The translations under genes were made by a program, and so were the position numbers. Of a DNA stretch of 64,000 bases, positions 1 to 8,603 are shown piece by piece. The DNA lies in contig NZ_CP110644.1 of the NCBI RefSeq assembly GCF_026153515.1, positions 248,001-312,000 on the forward strand, written 5' to 3'. Under the pieces are notes generated by a model that saw only the letters and a program-made list of their open reading frames with translations, did no database searches and had not been told where the DNA came from. Source of the DNA: Pseudomonas sp. KU26590 (GTDB lineage: Bacteria > Pseudomonadota > Gammaproteobacteria > Pseudomonadales > Pseudomonadaceae). Numbering within the stretch: the stretch's first letter is position 1; each line of letters begins with the position of its first letter.

Positions 1-60
1 CAGCGACTCGCGTACGTCGTCCAGCTTGAACGGCTTGATGATGGCAGTGACTAGCTTCAT
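1..60 (-). CDS. glnK: Nitrogen regulatory protein P-II (GlnK), N-terminal fragment
   Basis: Only the first 20 codons lie in the window. Read on the minus strand they begin M-K-L-V-T-A-I-I-K-P-F-K-L-D-D-V-R, the standard start of GlnB/GlnK proteins. PII proteins are cytoplasmic trimers that sense 2-oxoglutarate and ATP/ADP and control the ammonium channel AmtB and nitrogen regulation. GlnK is preferred over GlnB because of the sigma-54/NtrC-type upstream region and its position next to ubiK and comM, where pseudomonads carry glnK-amtB. The rest of the gene and any amtB lie off the left edge. Confidence 0.85.
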   Translation of the reverse strand, partial: MKLVTAIIKPFKLDDVRESL

Positions 61-267
61 GAAACTTTCTCCCGAATTGGTGGACTTGCCCCAGGAAAAC
101 AAACCCGACTCAAGTCTAAGCGCAGTGCCTGGCTTTGTAACGCGTCGTGGTCCGAATCAGACCTGACCAACTCCAGAAAACCGCTTCTGACGAAACATTC
201 CCCGCTCCGCCTGCCGCACTGCATTCGTCTACAGCGACTGCATCAGTGCATGGGTTACAAGCCACTA

Positions 268-283
268 AGCAGAAAGCTTGCCA
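268..283 (-). promoter_or_regulatory. Candidate sigma-54 (-24/-12) promoter of glnK
   Basis: Read on the minus strand this is TGGCAAGCTTTCTGCT. It keeps the GG (-24) and GC (-12) pairs at the exact spacing of the sigma-54 consensus TGGCAC-N5-TTGCW, with mismatches at two less critical positions. Transcription would start near 255-258, giving a leader of about 195 bases (61-255) in which no gene is seen. Sigma-54 control of glnK is established in pseudomonads; assigning this particular site is inference. Confidence 0.5.
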
Positions 284-358
284 TCTCATCGATCGGCGTG
301 AATTTCGGCACTTCTACCGATGATTCATGCTTCAGCGTAGTCGTCGATTGCCATCACC

Positions 359-373
359 GCACAACAACGGTGC
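359..373. promoter_or_regulatory. Candidate NtrC enhancer site for glnK
   Basis: GCAC-N7-GTGC matches the core of NtrC-binding dyads. It lies about 75-90 bases upstream of the candidate sigma-54 promoter. A weaker half match (GCAC-N7-GATG) sits nearby at about 308-322, and NtrC enhancers are often paired. The site falls between divergent glnK and ubiK. Confidence 0.45.
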
Positions 374-477
374 GCGCGCGCCCGGGGCCATGCGCGAAAA
401 GCGTGCAGCGCATACCTAGCTCCAAGCGCCCAAAAGCTGCGTGCTACACTCGTCCCATCTGATTCCGGAATTTCATC

Positions 478-762
478 ATGCTCGCCCCCAAAGCTTTTCT
501 CGATGCCCTGAGCGGTCACGCTTCCCGCCTGTTCAACGGCGAAACCCCGGTTCCCCGCAGCGAATTCGAAACCCAGTTCAAGGCGCTGCTGCAGAGCGGC
601 TTCAGCAAGCTGGACTTGGTCAGCCGGGAAGAATTCGACAGCCAGATGATCGTCCTCGCCCGCACCCGCGCCCGACTTGAGGCACTGGAAGCGAAGATGG
701 CGGAAATGGAAGCGCAGTTGGCCACGCAATCAAAAGCGTCAGGGGCTGAGCAACACGATTGA
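478..762 (+). CDS. ubiK: Ubiquinone biosynthesis accessory factor UbiK
   Basis: This 94-residue protein of the YqiC/BMFP family matches UbiK in size and layout. An N-terminal segment with L-F-N-G-E (about residues 17-21) is followed by a C-terminal coiled coil (about 52-85) rich in Ala, Leu, Glu and Arg. UbiK helps the aerobic ubiquinone pathway by binding the SCP2-domain protein UbiJ in the soluble Ubi complex. It is transcribed divergently from glnK, as in other Pseudomonas genomes. The family assignment is firm; the role is inferred from E. coli and Salmonella work. Confidence 0.9.
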   Translation: MLAPKAFLDALSGHASRLFNGETPVPRSEFETQFKALLQSGFSKLDLVSREEFDSQMIVLARTRARLEALEAKMAEMEAQLATQSKASGAEQHD

Positions 763-782
763 GCGTTGAACCCTGACGGTGC

Positions 783-938
783 TCAGGCGCAGTGCGCAAT
801 GCGCTGAACCTGGGCCTTGATGGCCTGCCCTCGCTCGATCTCTGCTTTGCGCAGGTCGTAGGTAAGTTGCAAGTTCAGCCAGAACTCCGGAGTGATCTCA
901 AAACCGGGCGCCAGCCGTAACGCCATGTCGGCGCTGTC
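783..938 (-). pseudogene. C-terminal remnant of a HigA-type antitoxin
   Basis: Read from 938 down to the stop at 783, the frame encodes 51 residues including S-A-D-M-A-L-R-L-A-P-G and T-P-E-F-W-L-N-L-Q. These are the end of the helix-turn-helix and the C-terminal helix of HigA antitoxins. There is no start codon, and a TAG lies directly upstream at 939-941. The matching HigA N-terminus (PVHPGEI...EEFLEPL) lies about 490 bases upstream on the same strand, fused to an acetyltransferase. The middle of higA is missing, so this is the tail of a split, non-functional antitoxin gene. No higB toxin gene was recognised beside it. Confidence 0.75.
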
Positions 939-953
939 CTATGAAGGATTTGT

Positions 954-1487
954 TCAGTTACCCACTGACGGGCAGCCTTGAGCAGCGTGCCGAGCATAAT
1001 AATTATCAAATTCGCCAGCTTCGACGAACTGAAAACCATGACGAGTGTAGAACCGATTTGAAGCGCTTTCCTTCAGAGCCCCAACGTATAACGTCAGTGC
1101 CGCCGCATCTGTTTCCGTAAAGATCTGACGAAGGACAATCGAACCTATTCCTGATCCTTGTGCGCCTGGCTTGATGTAGAGGTGATCGAGCAACAGTCCG
1201 TCGATACGCGGCTTGACCACGACAAAACCCACCCGCTTTCCGGCAACCAAAACGTGACGAGTAAACTCGGGGGAAAAGCCTTCACGAAAACGCTTTCGGG
1301 CGCGCACGGGATCAAATCGACCAATGCGCTCAAGACTCTCACGCATGGCGTCGATCCGGATGGCAACAAGCGCCTCGAAGTCACAGGCTCGGGCCCCGGC
1401 GAACGTCACCTTAGTGGCCAACGGCTCGAGAAACTCCTCGCTTGGAATTTCCCCTGGATGCACGGGCCCTTCTCCATTACTGGTCAT
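954..1487 (-). CDS. GNAT-family N-acetyltransferase fused to a HigA N-terminal stub
   Basis: The ORF starts at ATG 1487 behind a strong GGAGG box; an upstream in-frame ATG at 1595 lacks one. It encodes 177 residues. Residues 1-23 are the N-terminus of a HigA antitoxin (PVHPGEI then EEFLEPL). From about residue 25 the protein is a GNAT acetyltransferase. The acetyl-CoA loop is about residues 105-115 (P-G-A-Q-G-S-G-I-G), preceded by L-L-D-H-L-Y-I, and the end has ASNRFYTRHGF. The acetyltransferase lacks its own ATG at the junction; an internal GTG at 1409 is possible but has a poor ribosome site. It is therefore probably translated from the antitoxin start. The substrate is unknown. Confidence 0.75.
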   Translation of the reverse strand: MTSNGEGPVHPGEIPSEEFLEPLATKVTFAGARACDFEALVAIRIDAMRESLERIGRFDPVRARKRFREGFSPEFTRHVLVAGKRVGFVVVKPRIDGLLLDHLYIKPGAQGSGIGSIVLRQIFTETDAAALTLYVGALKESASNRFYTRHGFQFVEAGEFDNYYARHAAQGCPSVGN

Positions 1488-1603
1488 CACTCCTCCCTCC
1501 TTCCATTCATACACATGCCGTAGAACATGCATGGGGGCACGCGTTGGAGCAATGACTATCCTTAAGCTCGCCGCAGGAAGCGGTGCTGCCTTCAAGGAAA
1601 GAC

Positions 1604-3097
1604 ATGTCCCTCGCGATCGTTCTGAGCCGTGCCCAAGTTGGCGTTGAAGCGCCTGCCGTGACCGTCGAAACCCATCTCGCCAATGGGTTGCCCAGCCTGA
1701 CGCTGGTGGGTCTGCCGGAAGGTGCGGTGAAGGAAAGCAAGGATCGGGTGCGCAGTGCGATCCTCAACTGTCGGCTGGAATTCCCGGCGCGGCGCATCAC
1801 CTTGAATCTGGCGCCTGCCGATTTGCCCAAGGACGGCGGACGCTTCGATCTTGCCATCGCGCTTGGCTTGCTGGCCGCCAGCGCGCAGGTGCCGACCCTT
1901 GCGCTGGAGGGCATCGAATGCCTGGGGGAGCTGGCGTTGTCGGGAGCGATTCGGCCCGTGCAGGGGGTGCTCCCGGCGGCACTGGCTGCGCGTGAGGCGG
2001 GCCACACGCTGATCGTGCCGGCGGTGAATGCCGAGGAAGCGTGTCTGGCGTCAGGCCTGAAGGTGATCGCGGTCAGTCATCTGCTGGAGCTGGTGTCGCA
2101 CCTGAATGGACACACGGTTATCTCGCCCTATAAATCCAATGGCCTGATCCTGCAGACGCAGCCTTATCCCGACTTGAGTGAGGTGCAAGGCCAGATCGCT
2201 GCCAAACGCGCGTTGCTGGTGGCCGCAGCTGGCGCGCATAACCTGCTTTTCAGCGGTCCTCCCGGCACCGGTAAAACGCTGCTCGCGAGCCGTTTGCCCG
2301 GGCTATTGCCGCCGCTGGATGAGCTCGAAGCGCTGGAGGTGGCGGCGATTCAGTCGGTCGCCAGTCACGCGCCGCTGACCAGTTGGCCCCAGCGCCCTTT
2401 CCGCCAGCCTCATCACTCGGCATCAGGTCCTGCGCTGGTTGGGGGTGGCAGTCGCCCGCAACCTGGAGAAATCACCCTCGCGCACCACGGCGTGCTGTTT
2501 CTGGACGAGCTTCCGGAGTTTGATCGACGTGTGCTGGAGGTCCTGCGCGAGCCCCTCGAGTCTGGCCACATCGTGATTTCCCGGGCGCGGGATCGGGTGC
2601 GCTTTCCGGCGCGCTTTCAACTGGTCGCGGCGATGAACCCCTGCCCGTGCGGTTATCACGGCGAGCCAACCGGGCGCTGCCGTTGCTCAACCGATCAGAT
2701 TCAGCGTTACCGCAACAAGCTGTCCGGCCCATTGCTCGACCGGATTGACCTGCACCTGACGGTCGCCCGCGAAACCACGTCTTTAGCGGCCACGCCCGAC
2801 TGCAAGGGTGAAAGCGCCAGCGCAGCGGAGGTGGTATCCGATGCACGCCAGCGCCAACAACGACGTCAGGGCTGCGCCAATGCATTTCTTGATCTTCCTG
2901 CGCTGCGTCAGCACTGCGCGCTGTTGCCGGAAGACGAAGCCTGGCTCGAGAACGCCTGCGAACGCCTGAACTTGTCTCTGCGCGCCGCCCACCGCCTGCT
3001 GAAAGTCGCGCGCACGCTGGCTGATCTGGAGAAGGTGGACGCAATCGCCCGATGCCACATTGCTGAGGCTTTGCAGTATCGGCCTTCGTCGAATTAA
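1604..3097 (+). CDS. comM: ComM/YifB-family AAA+ ATPase (Mg chelatase-like)
   Basis: The 497-residue protein has an N-terminal Lon-protease-like ChlI fold (about 1-180), a Walker A GPPGTGKT near residue 218, a Walker B LFLDELPEF near 300, and the C-terminal Mg-chelatase-type segment containing the cysteine motif MNPCPCG. In Vibrio cholerae ComM is a hexameric helicase that helps branch migration during natural transformation; YifB proteins are widespread beyond competent bacteria. I start at ATG 1604, after an AAGGAAAG ribosome site, rather than at the upstream in-frame ATG 1583, because family members begin M-S-L-A-I-V. Confidence 0.9.
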   Translation: MSLAIVLSRAQVGVEAPAVTVETHLANGLPSLTLVGLPEGAVKESKDRVRSAILNCRLEFPARRITLNLAPADLPKDGGRFDLAIALGLLAASAQVPTLALEGIECLGELALSGAIRPVQGVLPAALAAREAGHTLIVPAVNAEEACLASGLKVIAVSHLLELVSHLNGHTVISPYKSNGLILQTQPYPDLSEVQGQIAAKRALLVAAAGAHNLLFSGPPGTGKTLLASRLPGLLPPLDELEALEVAAIQSVASHAPLTSWPQRPFRQPHHSASGPALVGGGSRPQPGEITLAHHGVLFLDELPEFDRRVLEVLREPLESGHIVISRARDRVRFPARFQLVAAMNPCPCGYHGEPTGRCRCSTDQIQRYRNKLSGPLLDRIDLHLTVARETTSLAATPDCKGESASAAEVVSDARQRQQRRQGCANAFLDLPALRQHCALLPEDEAWLENACERLNLSLRAAHRLLKVARTLADLEKVDAIARCHIAEALQYRPSSN

Positions 3098-3112
3098 AGA
3101 TCTCCGTTGCGC

Positions 3113-3130
3113 GTATCTCAAATGAGATAC
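3113..3130. promoter_or_regulatory. Palindromic operator upstream of the RelB-type antitoxin
   Basis: GTATCTCA-AA-TGAGATAC is a perfect 8-base inverted repeat with a 2-base centre, 29 bases upstream of the antitoxin ATG at 3159. Ribbon-helix-helix antitoxins of this family repress their own promoters through such palindromes, so this is probably the autoregulatory operator. Confidence 0.6.
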
Positions 3131-3158
3131 ATAGTGATCTTTTTCAGGAGTAGTCCTC

Positions 3159-3458
3159 ATGACAACCCAAACTTCAATGCTACATGTGAGGATTGATCAG
3201 GCACTTAAAAACCAGGCATCGGAGACCTTGGCCAACTTCGGCCTCACCATTTCCGATGCAGTGCGTATTTTGCTCACTCGGGTAGTCCGCGAAGGTGGTT
3301 TACCTGCAGGCCTCGGCGCACACCCGGACGCTTACGATCAATGGTTCAGGGCCAAGGTGCGTGAAGCCATGGAGGACTCGGGGCCGACGCACTCGCACGA
3401 GGATGTCATGGCTGCCGCCACCGAATTACTTGATAGGAAGCGCGGTGCTGACAATTGA
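3159..3458 (+). CDS. Type II antitoxin, RelB/DinJ family
   Basis: This 99-residue protein carries the RelB/DinJ ribbon-helix-helix pattern: a beta strand (about 7-12, L-H-V-R-I-D) followed by helices with ISDAVRILLTRVVREGGLP (about 31-49). The C-terminal half is charged and would wrap the toxin. An AGGAG box precedes the ATG. The gene overlaps the downstream toxin by 14 bases, typical of translationally coupled toxin-antitoxin pairs. A palindromic operator lies just upstream. Confidence 0.85.
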   Translation: MTTQTSMLHVRIDQALKNQASETLANFGLTISDAVRILLTRVVREGGLPAGLGAHPDAYDQWFRAKVREAMEDSGPTHSHEDVMAAATELLDRKRGADN

Positions 3459-3729
3459 ATGGAGCAAGTATGCCAGGGACGATTTGCTGGCGATCCTTGA
3501 ATACGTCGCCGGCCATGACGCCAAAGCAGCGTGGCGCTTGAAGGAGGAGATCGATGTTCGCATCGGCCACCTCCCTCGCCATCCAAGGCTTTATAAAGCC
3601 GGGCGGGAAGCGGGAACCAGGGAGATCGTAGTGGCTCCGAACTACTTGGTGGTGTATGCCGAAACCCCCACGACCCTTCTCATTCTTCGGGTTTTACATG
3701 CCGCACAACAGTGGCCCCCGAATGCCTGA
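3445..3729 (+). CDS. Type II toxin, ParE/RelE superfamily
   Basis: I start at GTG 3445, four bases after an AGGAAG box inside the antitoxin gene, giving 94 residues beginning V-L-T-I-E-W-S-K-Y-A-R-D-D-L. The longer open frame back to 3295 is only the antitoxin read in another frame. The pattern (ARDDLLAILEYVA, a central HPRLYKAGREAGTREIVV strand region, then YLVVYAE and LRVLHAAQQWP) is typical of ParE-like toxins. ParE proteins inhibit DNA gyrase and RelE proteins cleave mRNA on ribosomes; sequence alone does not settle which applies here, although the C-terminus looks ParE-like. Confidence 0.8.
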   Translation: MLTIEWSKYARDDLLAILEYVAGHDAKAAWRLKEEIDVRIGHLPRHPRLYKAGREAGTREIVVAPNYLVVYAETPTTLLILRVLHAAQQWPPNA

Positions 3730-3764
3730 TCGGTGCACCCTCAAGCGCCACCAGTCCTCCCGCC

Positions 3765-5741
3765 TCACCGAAACCGATCGACTTCCTTCTGCAAGTCAGC
3801 CGCCACGGCGTTCAGCTCTTGAGCCGTAATCGCCAGGTTGGACACGACTTCGCGTTGCTCGCTGTTCGCCAGGGCGATGCTTTGCAGGTTGGCGCTGAGC
3901 AGCGTTGCGGTGTTGCTCTGCTCTTGGGTCGCGGTGGTGATCGACGTGAATTGCTCGCCGGCCGAGCGGCTCTGTTCGTCGATCTGGGCCAGCGCTGCCG
4001 CGACTTTGGCGTTGCGCGACAGGCCTTCCTGCATCAGCGCGTTGCCTTGCTGCATGGTGTTGATGGCATTGCTGGTCTCTTGCTGGATGCTGCTGATCAT
4101 GCCGGAAATTTCATCGGTGGCCTGACGCGTACGTGATGCCAAGCTGCGGACTTCATCTGCTACCACCGCAAAACCTCGGCCTTGCTCCCCGGCGCGTGCG
4201 GCTTCGATCGCTGCGTTGAGCGCCAGGAGGTTGGTCTGCTCGGCGATCGAGGTGATGACGCTGACGATCCCGCCGATCTCTTGCGAGCGCTGGCCCAAGG
4301 TATCGATCACCGTCGCAGTGCTGCTCAGCGAGCCTGCGATTTGCTCCAGCGAGGCCGACGCCTCCTCCATCGACGTACGGCCGATGCGCGTCTGCTGGGC
4401 ATTGCCCTGCGCCATGCGCTGTGTGGTGCCCATGTTGTCGGCGATGGTCAGGGCCGTGGCGCTGAACTCCTCCACTGCACCAGCCATACTGGTGATTTCG
4501 CCGGATTGCTGCTCCATCCCGTCATAAGCGCCGCCCGACAAGCCGGAAAGTGCGTTCGCACGGCTACTCACTTCCAGCGCGGCCGTGCGGATGTGGGACA
4601 CCATGGTTTCCAGCGCCTGGCCCATCTTGTTGAAACTGCCTGCCAACTGACCAATTTCATCATGGCTGGAAATGTTCAGACGCACGCTCAGATCACCTGC
4701 GCCGAGGGCTTCTGCCTGACTGACCAACGCCGACAGCGGCCGCAGCTTGCTGCGCAACAGCCAGATCGCGGCGCCGACAGCAATCAGCATTGCCAGCAGG
4801 CTGCCGATAGCCAGTTGCGTGCCGACGCTCCAGGTCACTGCGCTGATTTCATCCTTGGGCATCGTCGCCAGAACCGTCCACGGGCCGCCGGCAAACTTCT
4901 CGCCGACGGTGTAGAAATCTTCACCGGCGTCCTGCCAGAAACGGCCAACGCTCGGCGTCTTGGCGAACTCGGCCAGCGTGGTGCTCGCCTGATCCAGGTC
5001 CTTCACGCCCGCAGGCGGCACCAGCCATTTGTTCTGCTCATCGAGCAGGGCCAGCGAGCCGGTGGAACCGATGCGGAAGTTCTTCAGGTTGTCGAACTGC
5101 GCCTTCTGCGCGTCGGTGTAGTCGAAGCCAACAAACAGCACGGCGATGACCTTGCCGCTGGCGTCACGCACGGGGCTGTATTGAGTCATGTACAGACGAT
5201 CAAACAACAGCGCGCGACCGACGTATCCCTGACCGGCGAGGAGCTTTTCATAAGCCGGATGCTTGTGATCCAGCGAGGTCCCGAGGGCCCGCGAGCCGTC
5301 CTGCTTGCTCAGGGAAGTGCTGACGCGCACGAAGTCGTCGCCGCTGCGCACGAAGACCGTCGCCACGCCGGCAGTCATGTTTTTGAAGTCGTCGACTTCA
5401 GTGAAGTCGTTGTTCAGCGCGTTGCCGTTGAGCAGCAACGCAGGGGTCTGCACGCCCGCGACCGCAACCTGCTGATCGCCCTGCAGGCTCAGGCCGCCCG
5501 AAAAGCGCTTCTCGAACAGGCCGCTCAGACGCAGGGTGCTGTCACGCAACGTGCTGTGAAAAGTGTTCAACTGGTCGGCGAGCAAACGAGCTTCGCTGCC
5601 CATGTGCTCTTCACGGATGACCAGGTTTGCCGCGTCCAGTGAGCGCAGGGCGAACAGGGTGCTGCCGCTGATGACGACGGCCAGAATAACGGCCAGGGCA
5701 ATGCCGAGTTGCGAAGCAATTCGGGCGCGAGGCTGAGGCAT
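3765..5741 (-). CDS. Methyl-accepting chemotaxis protein with periplasmic Cache domain
   Basis: This 658-residue chemoreceptor has an N-terminal membrane helix (about 9-32), a periplasmic single-Cache type sensor (about 40-305), a second membrane helix (about 308-330), a HAMP domain (about 332-385) and a long cytoplasmic signalling domain. The hairpin tip is near residue 515 with [20 protein letters not shown] and [15 protein letters not shown]. It would bind a small molecule outside the inner membrane and control CheA; the ligand cannot be told from sequence. Start: ATG 5741 with AAGGAG seven bases upstream. It ends 35 bases from the convergent toxin gene and is otherwise unlinked. Confidence 0.9.
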   Translation of the reverse strand: MPQPRARIASQLGIALAVILAVVISGSTLFALRSLDAANLVIREEHMGSEARLLADQLNTFHSTLRDSTLRLSGLFEKRFSGGLSLQGDQQVAVAGVQTPALLLNGNALNNDFTEVDDFKNMTAGVATVFVRSGDDFVRVSTSLSKQDGSRALGTSLDHKHPAYEKLLAGQGYVGRALLFDRLYMTQYSPVRDASGKVIAVLFVGFDYTDAQKAQFDNLKNFRIGSTGSLALLDEQNKWLVPPAGVKDLDQASTTLAEFAKTPSVGRFWQDAGEDFYTVGEKFAGGPWTVLATMPKDEISAVTWSVGTQLAIGSLLAMLIAVGAAIWLLRSKLRPLSALVSQAEALGAGDLSVRLNISSHDEIGQLAGSFNKMGQALETMVSHIRTAALEVSSRANALSGLSGGAYDGMEQQSGEITSMAGAVEEFSATALTIADNMGTTQRMAQGNAQQTRIGRTSMEEASASLEQIAGSLSSTATVIDTLGQRSQEIGGIVSVITSIAEQTNLLALNAAIEAARAGEQGRGFAVVADEVRSLASRTRQATDEISGMISSIQQETSNAINTMQQGNALMQEGLSRNAKVAAALAQIDEQSRSAGEQFTSITTATQEQSNTATLLSANLQSIALANSEQREVVSNLAITAQELNAVAADLQKEVDRFR

Positions 5742-5959
5742 TGGGGCTCCTTGCCGAACGACTGGGCCGTCCTGGATCTCAGGACACCATTCGGACGAAT
5801 TTTAATAGAGGGAATCGATGAACCGATTGAGGTGAAACGGCTCTGCAATACCAATTCGGCCGGCAAACGAAAAACTTAAGTCCTACGCCGTTTCAGGACG
5901 GAATTAATTCTCTTTTTGGCGGTCTCGCGTCCTCCTTCGGTGATGCAGCGTTCTACGGC

Positions 5960-6880
5960 TCACTCCAGAATCGTCACGTCCGGCAATTCCATCGCCTGCA
6001 CTTCGCCCTGCAAAAAGTCGCTCAGCCGGCGCATACGCTCGCCGCCCGGACGGGTCTTGGGCCAGACGAGGTAGTAGTTTTCGCCACTGACCACCGCCGT
6101 GCGCCACGGCAGGCTGAGTCGGCCCTGAGCGACGTCCTCGGCCACCATCAGCAGATCGCCCATGGAAACGCCGTAACCCCGGGCCGCAGCGATCATGCCC
6201 AGCTCCAGCGTGTCGAAGACCTGCCCGCCCTTGAGCGAGACCCGATCAGACAAGTCCATGCGCTCCAGCCATCGGCGCCAGTCGCGACGGTCGGGCGTGG
6301 GGTGCAACAGTTCGGCGCCGGCCAGGCGCTCGGCATCCCACGGCGCGTCATCCAGCAGCGTCGGCGCGCCCACGGGAATCAGCCATTCCGGGAACAAGTA
6401 CGTCGCCTCCCACTCCGGCGGAAAGTGCCCATGGCTGAGCAGCACCGCGCAATCGAACGGCTCCTGGGTGAAGTCCACGCTGTCGATGTCCATCCACGCA
6501 CTGGTCAGTTGCACCTCGTTGCCCACCTGCAGGTGGCGAAAACGACTCAGCCGCGCCAGCAACCAGCGCATGGTCAGGGTCGAAGGGGCCTTCATGCGCA
6601 AGATGCCCTCCTCCGCCATCAACGCGCTGCACGCTCGCTCCAGGGCTGAAAAGCCTTCACGCACGCCCGGCAGTAATTCCCGCGCGGCCTCGGTGAGCTG
6701 CAGATTGCGACCGTTGCGGCGAAACAGACGGCAGGCAAAATGCTCTTCCAGCGTGCGGATATGCCGACTGACCGCGCTTTGGGTGATCGACAGCTCTTCA
6801 GCGGCGCGCGTGAACGAGCTGTGTCGCGCAGCGGCTTCGAACGCGCGCAGGGCATACAGAGGCGGAAGCGTGCGAGACAT
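5960..6880 (-). CDS. LysR-family transcriptional regulator, GcvA/AmpR type
   Basis: The 306-residue protein starts at ATG 6880 (MSRTLPPLYALRAFEAAAR), a beginning typical of the GcvA/AmpR branch, and has a GAGGAA ribosome site. The helix-turn-helix lies at about residues 18-60 (FTRAAEELSITQSAVSRHIRTLE), followed by the effector-binding domain. It is divergent from the MATE exporter at 7004, with the shared 120-base gap likely holding both promoters. LysR proteins often control the divergent gene, so it may regulate the exporter; that is inference. The inducer is unknown. Confidence 0.85.
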   Translation of the reverse strand: MSRTLPPLYALRAFEAAARHSSFTRAAEELSITQSAVSRHIRTLEEHFACRLFRRNGRNLQLTEAARELLPGVREGFSALERACSALMAEEGILRMKAPSTLTMRWLLARLSRFRHLQVGNEVQLTSAWMDIDSVDFTQEPFDCAVLLSHGHFPPEWEATYLFPEWLIPVGAPTLLDDAPWDAERLAGAELLHPTPDRRDWRRWLERMDLSDRVSLKGGQVFDTLELGMIAAARGYGVSMGDLLMVAEDVAQGRLSLPWRTAVVSGENYYLVWPKTRPGGERMRRLSDFLQGEVQAMELPDVTILE

Positions 6881-7003
6881 CGGCGGGAATTCCTCAAGCA
6901 GTCGGACAACTGCCGTCACTCTACTTCAGAAACCCCAGAATGAGTTTTACTCATGCCAATGATCGGATTTATCCCTTTGTGCATCCCCGCCTGAATCCCC
7001 ACA

Positions 7004-8428
7004 ATGACCGGCCTGCCAACACCCGAAAACCCGAGCGCAAAGACCATGCACCAGTACGCCTTCAAAGAACTGTGGATCATCCTGCGTCTGGCCGCGCCGC
7101 TGATAGCTTCGCAGATGGCGCACATGCTGATGGTGTTCACCGACACCGTGATGATGGGCAAGCTGGGACCGGAATCCCTCGCCGGTGGCGGGCTGGGCGC
7201 GGCGAGCTACAACTTCGTGTCGTTCTTCTGCGTCGGTGTCATGGCAGCGGTCGGTACATTGGTCGCGATCCGCAAGGGCGCGAATGATCACGCTGGCGTC
7301 ACCCGTCTGACCCAGGCCGGTTTGTGGCTGGCATGGGGCATGGCGCTGATTGCCGCGCTGATCCTGTGGAACCTGGAGCCAATCCTTCTGCAATTCGGGC
7401 AGGACGAAGCCAACGTGCACATGGCCAGTGAATTCCTGATCACCCTGCCATTGGCGCTGCCCGGCCTGTTGAGCTTCATGGCACTGCGCGGATTCACCAG
7501 CGCATTGGGGCGTGCGACCCCGGTAATGGTGATCAGCCTGGTCGGAGTGGCGCTGAACTTCGGACTCAATTATGCGTTTATCCACGGGCTGTTCGGCCTG
7601 CCGCACTGGGGCCTGATGGGGATTGGTCTGGTCACGGCCATTGTTACCAATGCCATGGCCTTTGCCCTGGCCCTGCACATTCGTTATCACAGCGCCTACG
7701 CGGCGTATCCCCTTCACAAAGAACTGATGAAGCTCTCGCGCAGTTGCCTGAAAGAGCTGTGGCGTCTGGGCCTGCCCATTGGCGGCACGTATGCGGTGGA
7801 AGTCGGGCTGTTCACCTTTGCGGCGTTCTGCATGGGCGCCATGGGCAGCACCCAGATGGCCGCGCATCAGATCGCCCTGCAATCGGTGTCGATGGCGTTC
7901 ATGGTGCCGGTCGGGATTTCCTACGCAGTGACCATGCGAATCGGTTTGCATTACGGGGCCGGCAACCTGCTGCTGGCGCGCACCGCCGGACGCATGGGGA
8001 TTGGTTTCGGCGGACTGCTGATGCTGTCGTTCGGCATTCTGTTCTGGGTCGCGCCCCACGCCGTCATCGGCCTGTTCGTGGACGTCAACGATCCGAAATA
8101 CCAAGGCGTCGTCGAGCTGGCGGTGAAGCTGCTGGCCATCGCCGCCTGGTTCGAGATTCTCGATGGCACGCAGACCATCGCCATGGGTGCGATTCGGGGA
8201 TTCAAGGACGCGAAAACCACGTTCCTGATCGGCTTGGCGAGTTACTGGGTGGTCGGCGCGCCCTTGGCGTGGGGCCTCGGGTTTCTGGCGAACCAGGGGG
8301 CGGTAGGCGTCTGGTGGGGATTGGCGATCGGCCTGCTCTGCTCAGCGGTGGCACTGACCTGGGCGTTCGAGCGCAAGACTGCGCGGCTGTTACGCAAAGA
8401 GGCGACGGGCGTTGTGGTGATGGGATAG
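7004..8428 (+). CDS. MATE-family multidrug efflux transporter (NorM-like)
   Basis: The 474-residue integral membrane protein has about twelve hydrophobic segments arranged as two related halves. Recognisable MATE stretches include LRLAAPLIASQMAHMLMVFTDTVMMGKLG near the start and AAHQIALQSVSMAFMVPVGIS at the start of the second half. MATE proteins export cationic drugs and dyes using Na+ or H+ gradients. The start is uncertain: ATG 7046 (MHQYAFKELW, 460 residues) is as plausible as 7004. The divergent LysR gene is its likely regulator. It corresponds in position to the PA5294 exporter beside rep in P. aeruginosa. Confidence 0.88.
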   Translation: MTGLPTPENPSAKTMHQYAFKELWIILRLAAPLIASQMAHMLMVFTDTVMMGKLGPESLAGGGLGAASYNFVSFFCVGVMAAVGTLVAIRKGANDHAGVTRLTQAGLWLAWGMALIAALILWNLEPILLQFGQDEANVHMASEFLITLPLALPGLLSFMALRGFTSALGRATPVMVISLVGVALNFGLNYAFIHGLFGLPHWGLMGIGLVTAIVTNAMAFALALHIRYHSAYAAYPLHKELMKLSRSCLKELWRLGLPIGGTYAVEVGLFTFAAFCMGAMGSTQMAAHQIALQSVSMAFMVPVGISYAVTMRIGLHYGAGNLLLARTAGRMGIGFGGLLMLSFGILFWVAPHAVIGLFVDVNDPKYQGVVELAVKLLAIAAWFEILDGTQTIAMGAIRGFKDAKTTFLIGLASYWVVGAPLAWGLGFLANQGAVGVWWGLAIGLLCSAVALTWAFERKTARLLRKEATGVVVMG

Positions 8429-8451
8429 GCAGTGATGGCGTTGGTCAAATG

Positions 8452-8583
8452 GTAGGAGCGTGGCTTGTCCCGCGATCTGCCGCGCAGCGGCAGCAAACAA
8501 GCGAACGCGGTGCATCAGGACAAACGGAGTCGTCAGATTTACGACTGCTGCGCAGCCGATCGCGGGACAAGCCACGCTCCTAC
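8452..8583. repeat. REP inverted pair (class GTAGGAGCGTGGCTTGTCCC)
   Basis: A REP unit GTAGGAGCGTGGCTTGTCCC followed by GCGATC faces its inverted copy, which ends CCACGCTCCTAC, across about 75 bases. It fills the gap between the convergent MATE and GGDEF-EAL genes. The same class recurs at 15150-15281. Confidence 0.85.
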
Positions 8584-8603
8584 GGGTTTTGCACTACCAC
8601 TCT

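Noticed and set aside
1507..1600. A search for a higB toxin gene upstream of the higA remnant.
   Set aside because: None of the three minus-strand frames shows a RelE/HigB-like C-terminus in the short gap before comM.
4182..5642. A 486-codon open frame on the plus strand opposite the chemoreceptor gene.
   Set aside because: It is fully antisense to a well-supported receptor, has no recognisable domain, and is explained by GC-rich third-position bias.
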